A stretch of DNA of 6,127 nt from Actinomycetes bacterium (lineage in GTDB: Bacteria > Actinomycetota > Acidimicrobiia > Acidimicrobiales > RAAP-2). The notes beneath the pieces were generated by a model. It was not told the DNA's origin and ran no database searches. It saw only the letters and a program-made list of their open reading frames with translations. The stretch covers positions 1 through 6,127 of the forward strand of contig JAJZSX010000156.1 in assembly GCA_021849435.1 (NCBI GenBank). The letters run 5' to 3'. The translations under genes were made by a program, and so were the position numbers. Within the stretch, counting starts at the first letter, position 1; each line of letters opens with the position of its first letter. Positions 4,705-6,127 of this stretch are shown here, piece after piece.

Positions 4705-6068
4705 CGCATTGTCTCGAGTACCTGGCGCACCAGCGCCTCGTCGGTGTCGGGGTGAAGGAAGGCGAAGCGGGCGATCGTCTCGCCCTCCCATTTGGTCGGC
4801 GTGACGAAGGCGACCTGGTCGCGCAGGAGCTGGTGGCTCCAGTTGACGTAGTCGGCGTCACTCCAGCCGGGCCGGCGAAAGAGGACGACGGACAGGCTCG
4901 CAGGGCGCACCATCTCGACGTGGTCGAGCTCGTCGATGATCTCGCTGGTGCGCTGGGCGAGGTCGATCGCCGCCTGGACCGCCGTCTCGTAGGCGTGGGT
5001 GCCGTTGGTCACGAGCGAGTACCAGAAGGGTAGGCCGCGGGCGCGTCGCGAGAGGTGGATGGCGAAGTCCGAGGGGTTCCACTCGTAGTCCTCGTCGTCA
5101 CTGCCGTGCAGGATGTCGAGGTAGCCGGCCTGCTGGGCGAGGATGCGCCGCGCGACGTGGGGCTCACGATAGATCAGGGCCGCGCAGTCCAGGGGAGCGA
5201 AGAGCCACTTGTGCGGATCGACCACGAAGCTGTCGGCGTGGCGGATGCCCGCGAGCAGGTGGCGGTGCGTGGGCGAGAAGAGCGAGGCGCCGCCGTAGGC
5301 GCCGTCGACGTGGAACCACAGCTCGTGCTCGCGCGCGAAGGCGCCGAGTCCCTCGAGATCGTCGACGATGCCGGCGTTCGTGGTGCCCGCGGTCGCCACG
5401 ACGCCGATCACGCTCTCGGGGTGAGGGTCCGCCGCGAGGGCCGCGCGCAGACCCTCGATGGTGAAGCGGTGGTCGTTGGCATCAACCACGAGTGCCTCCA
5501 TGCCCAGGACGTGCAGGGCCTTACCCACGCTCGAGTGCGCGTCGGCCGAGACCGCGTAGCGCAGGGTGTGCGCGGGAATCTCGGGGCGGCGCGCGCGACC
5601 CACGTCGCGACCCACCGTCAGTCCCGACAGGTTGCCGGTCGAGCCGCCCGAGACGAAGGCGCCGCCCGAGCCCGAGGGCATCCCTGCGAGGCCGGCGAGG
5701 AAGTCGAGCGCCTGGTTCTCGGCGACGACCACGCCGGCCGACTCGAGCCAGCTGGTGCCGTTGAGCCCGGAGCAGGCGACCACCATGTCAAAGAGCAGCG
5801 AGTTCTTGGTCGGTGCGTTGGGGATGAAGGCGAGGAAGTTCGGCGCGTCAATGGAGATGACGGCGCGGGCCAGTTCGCTGGAGAAGAACGACAGAACCTC
5901 GCCGGGGCTGCGGCCCTCGGAAGTGATCAGTCCGTCGAGGCTGGCGAGGGGCTCGGGGGTCAGGCTGCCGTAGTCGAGTGGCACGGGGTCCATCGCCAGT
6001 CGCTCGCGGCAGTACGCGAAGATCATCTCGGTGACCTCTTCGTTGTACTCGAACATGTGGTGCCCCAT
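4701..6068 (-). CDS. group II pyridoxal-phosphate-dependent amino acid decarboxylase
   Basis: The 455-residue product is full length for the family of aromatic amino acid, histidine and glutamate decarboxylases. Visible active-site elements are SGGSTGNLSG (140-149, phosphate loop), SADAHSSVGKA (174-184) with PLP-stacking His178, TAGTTNAG (226-233), HVDGAYGG (253-260) with Asp255 for the pyridine nitrogen, and DPHKW (284-288) with Schiff-base Lys287. Spacings match aromatic amino acid decarboxylase: Asp-Lys 32 residues (Asp271-Lys303 there), and Tyr316 falls 29 residues after the lysine, as does catalytic Tyr332. Keeping this tyrosine argues for true decarboxylation rather than the aldehyde-synthase variant. 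The amino acid substrate cannot be fixed; homologues are often annotated loosely. The ATG at 6068 has GAAAGG 8 bases upstream. The gene converges on the ureohydrolase and their stop codons overlap, so they cannot be one operon, though a shared amine pathway is possible. Confidence 0.92.
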   Translation of the reverse strand: MGHHMFEYNEEVTEMIFAYCRERLAMDPVPLDYGSLTPEPLASLDGLITSEGRSPGEVLSFFSSELARAVISIDAPNFLAFIPNAPTKNSLLFDMVVACSGLNGTSWLESAGVVVAENQALDFLAGLAGMPSGSGGAFVSGGSTGNLSGLTVGRDVGRARRPEIPAHTLRYAVSADAHSSVGKALHVLGMEALVVDANDHRFTIEGLRAALAADPHPESVIGVVATAGTTNAGIVDDLEGLGAFAREHELWFHVDGAYGGASLFSPTHRHLLAGIRHADSFVVDPHKWLFAPLDCAALIYREPHVARRILAQQAGYLDILHGSDDEDYEWNPSDFAIHLSRRARGLPFWYSLVTNGTHAYETAVQAAIDLAQRTSEIIDELDHVEMVRPASLSVVLFRRPGWSDADYVNWSHQLLRDQVAFVTPTKWEGETIARFAFLHPDTDEALVRQVLETMR

Positions 6069-6076
6069 TGCGCCGA

Positions 6077-6082
6077 CCTTTC
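6077..6082 (-). promoter_or_regulatory. ribosome binding site GAAAGG of the decarboxylase gene
   Basis: On the minus strand GAAAGG ends 8 bases before the ATG at 6068-6066. This supports that start over the second in-frame ATG four codons later (6056-6054). Confidence 0.65.
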
Positions 6083-6118
6083 AAATTTGTCCCTCGATAG
6101 CCTAGGCACTGTCGTGCC
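6082..6118 (-). promoter_or_regulatory. putative promoter/operator region of the decarboxylase gene
   Basis: Upstream of the decarboxylase ribosome binding site, three small dyads are packed: CAAATTTG (6082-6089), GCCTAGGC (6100-6107), and GGCAC-TGTC-GTGCC (6105-6118). Read on the minus strand, TAGGCT (6104-6099) fits TANNNT and would give a short leader of about 24 bases that keeps the ribosome binding site. The expected -35 position falls at the very edge of the window and shows nothing convincing. A repressor site overlapping the promoter is possible. The plus-strand hairpin with CCCCTTT after it could instead belong to something outside the window. Confidence 0.28.
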
Positions 6119-6127
6119 CCCCTTTCG

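Noticed and set aside
4701..6068. Naming the decarboxylase as arginine or glutamate decarboxylase
   Set aside because: The group II fold and catalytic residues are clear, but the substrate pocket cannot be assigned by eye, and pairing with the ureohydrolase alone does not prove an arginine route.
1..6127. CRISPR array, tRNA, rRNA, insertion sequence or attachment site
   Set aside because: No spaced repeats, cloverleaf, rRNA-like stretch, transposase motif or long terminal inverted repeat was seen anywhere in the window.

Overview
This is a compact, visibly GC-rich stretch of bacterial chromosome. Gene spacing is very tight, there are several GTG/ATG starts overlapping upstream stops by 4 bases, and one start looks leaderless. 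Together with the protein families (DUF3048/YerB-like protein, PaiB, arginase-family hydrolase, group II PLP decarboxylase) this suggests a high-GC actinobacterium, possibly of the Acidimicrobiia type. That taxonomic guess rests on style and gene content only. No mobile element, CRISPR array, tRNA or rRNA was seen.

Layout. On the plus strand, 1-234 is the 3' end of a ClC-type chloride channel/antiporter gene. It is followed 12 bases later by a PaiB-family FMN-binding protein (247-855), a GNAT acetyltransferase overlapping it by 4 bases (852-1337), and a second, different GNAT (1351-1776). A 29-base gap (1777-1805) holds a short hairpin and a well-placed TANNNT -10 box. From it a second plus-strand unit starts: a DUF3048 (YerB-like) membrane-anchored or exported protein (1806-2822), an alpha/beta hydrolase (2828-3715) and an agmatinase/arginase-family ureohydrolase (3712-4704). 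On the minus strand, a full-length pyridoxal-phosphate amino acid decarboxylase (6068-4701) converges on the ureohydrolase. The two genes share the 4 bases TTAG as overlapping stop codons. The right edge (6069-6127) is the decarboxylase upstream region, with a clear ribosome binding site and several small dyads.

How the genes may work together. Four of the seven complete genes belong to families tied to amine chemistry: the ureohydrolase (hydrolyses a guanidino group, releasing urea), the decarboxylase (makes amines from amino acids), and PaiB next to a GNAT, as in the Bacillus subtilis paiA-paiB pair where PaiA acetylates polyamines. A biogenic amine/polyamine locus is therefore a reasonable hypothesis, but no substrate can be read from the sequence. 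A ClC antiporter next to decarboxylation functions also recalls E. coli acid resistance, more weakly.

The most distinctive non-coding signals are: a nested RNA fold covering the stop codon, ribosome binding site and start codon at the DUF3048-hydrolase junction; GC-only hairpins inside the end of the ureohydrolase gene that may serve as the terminator for the overlapping convergent genes; and the leaderless-type promoter of the DUF3048 gene.
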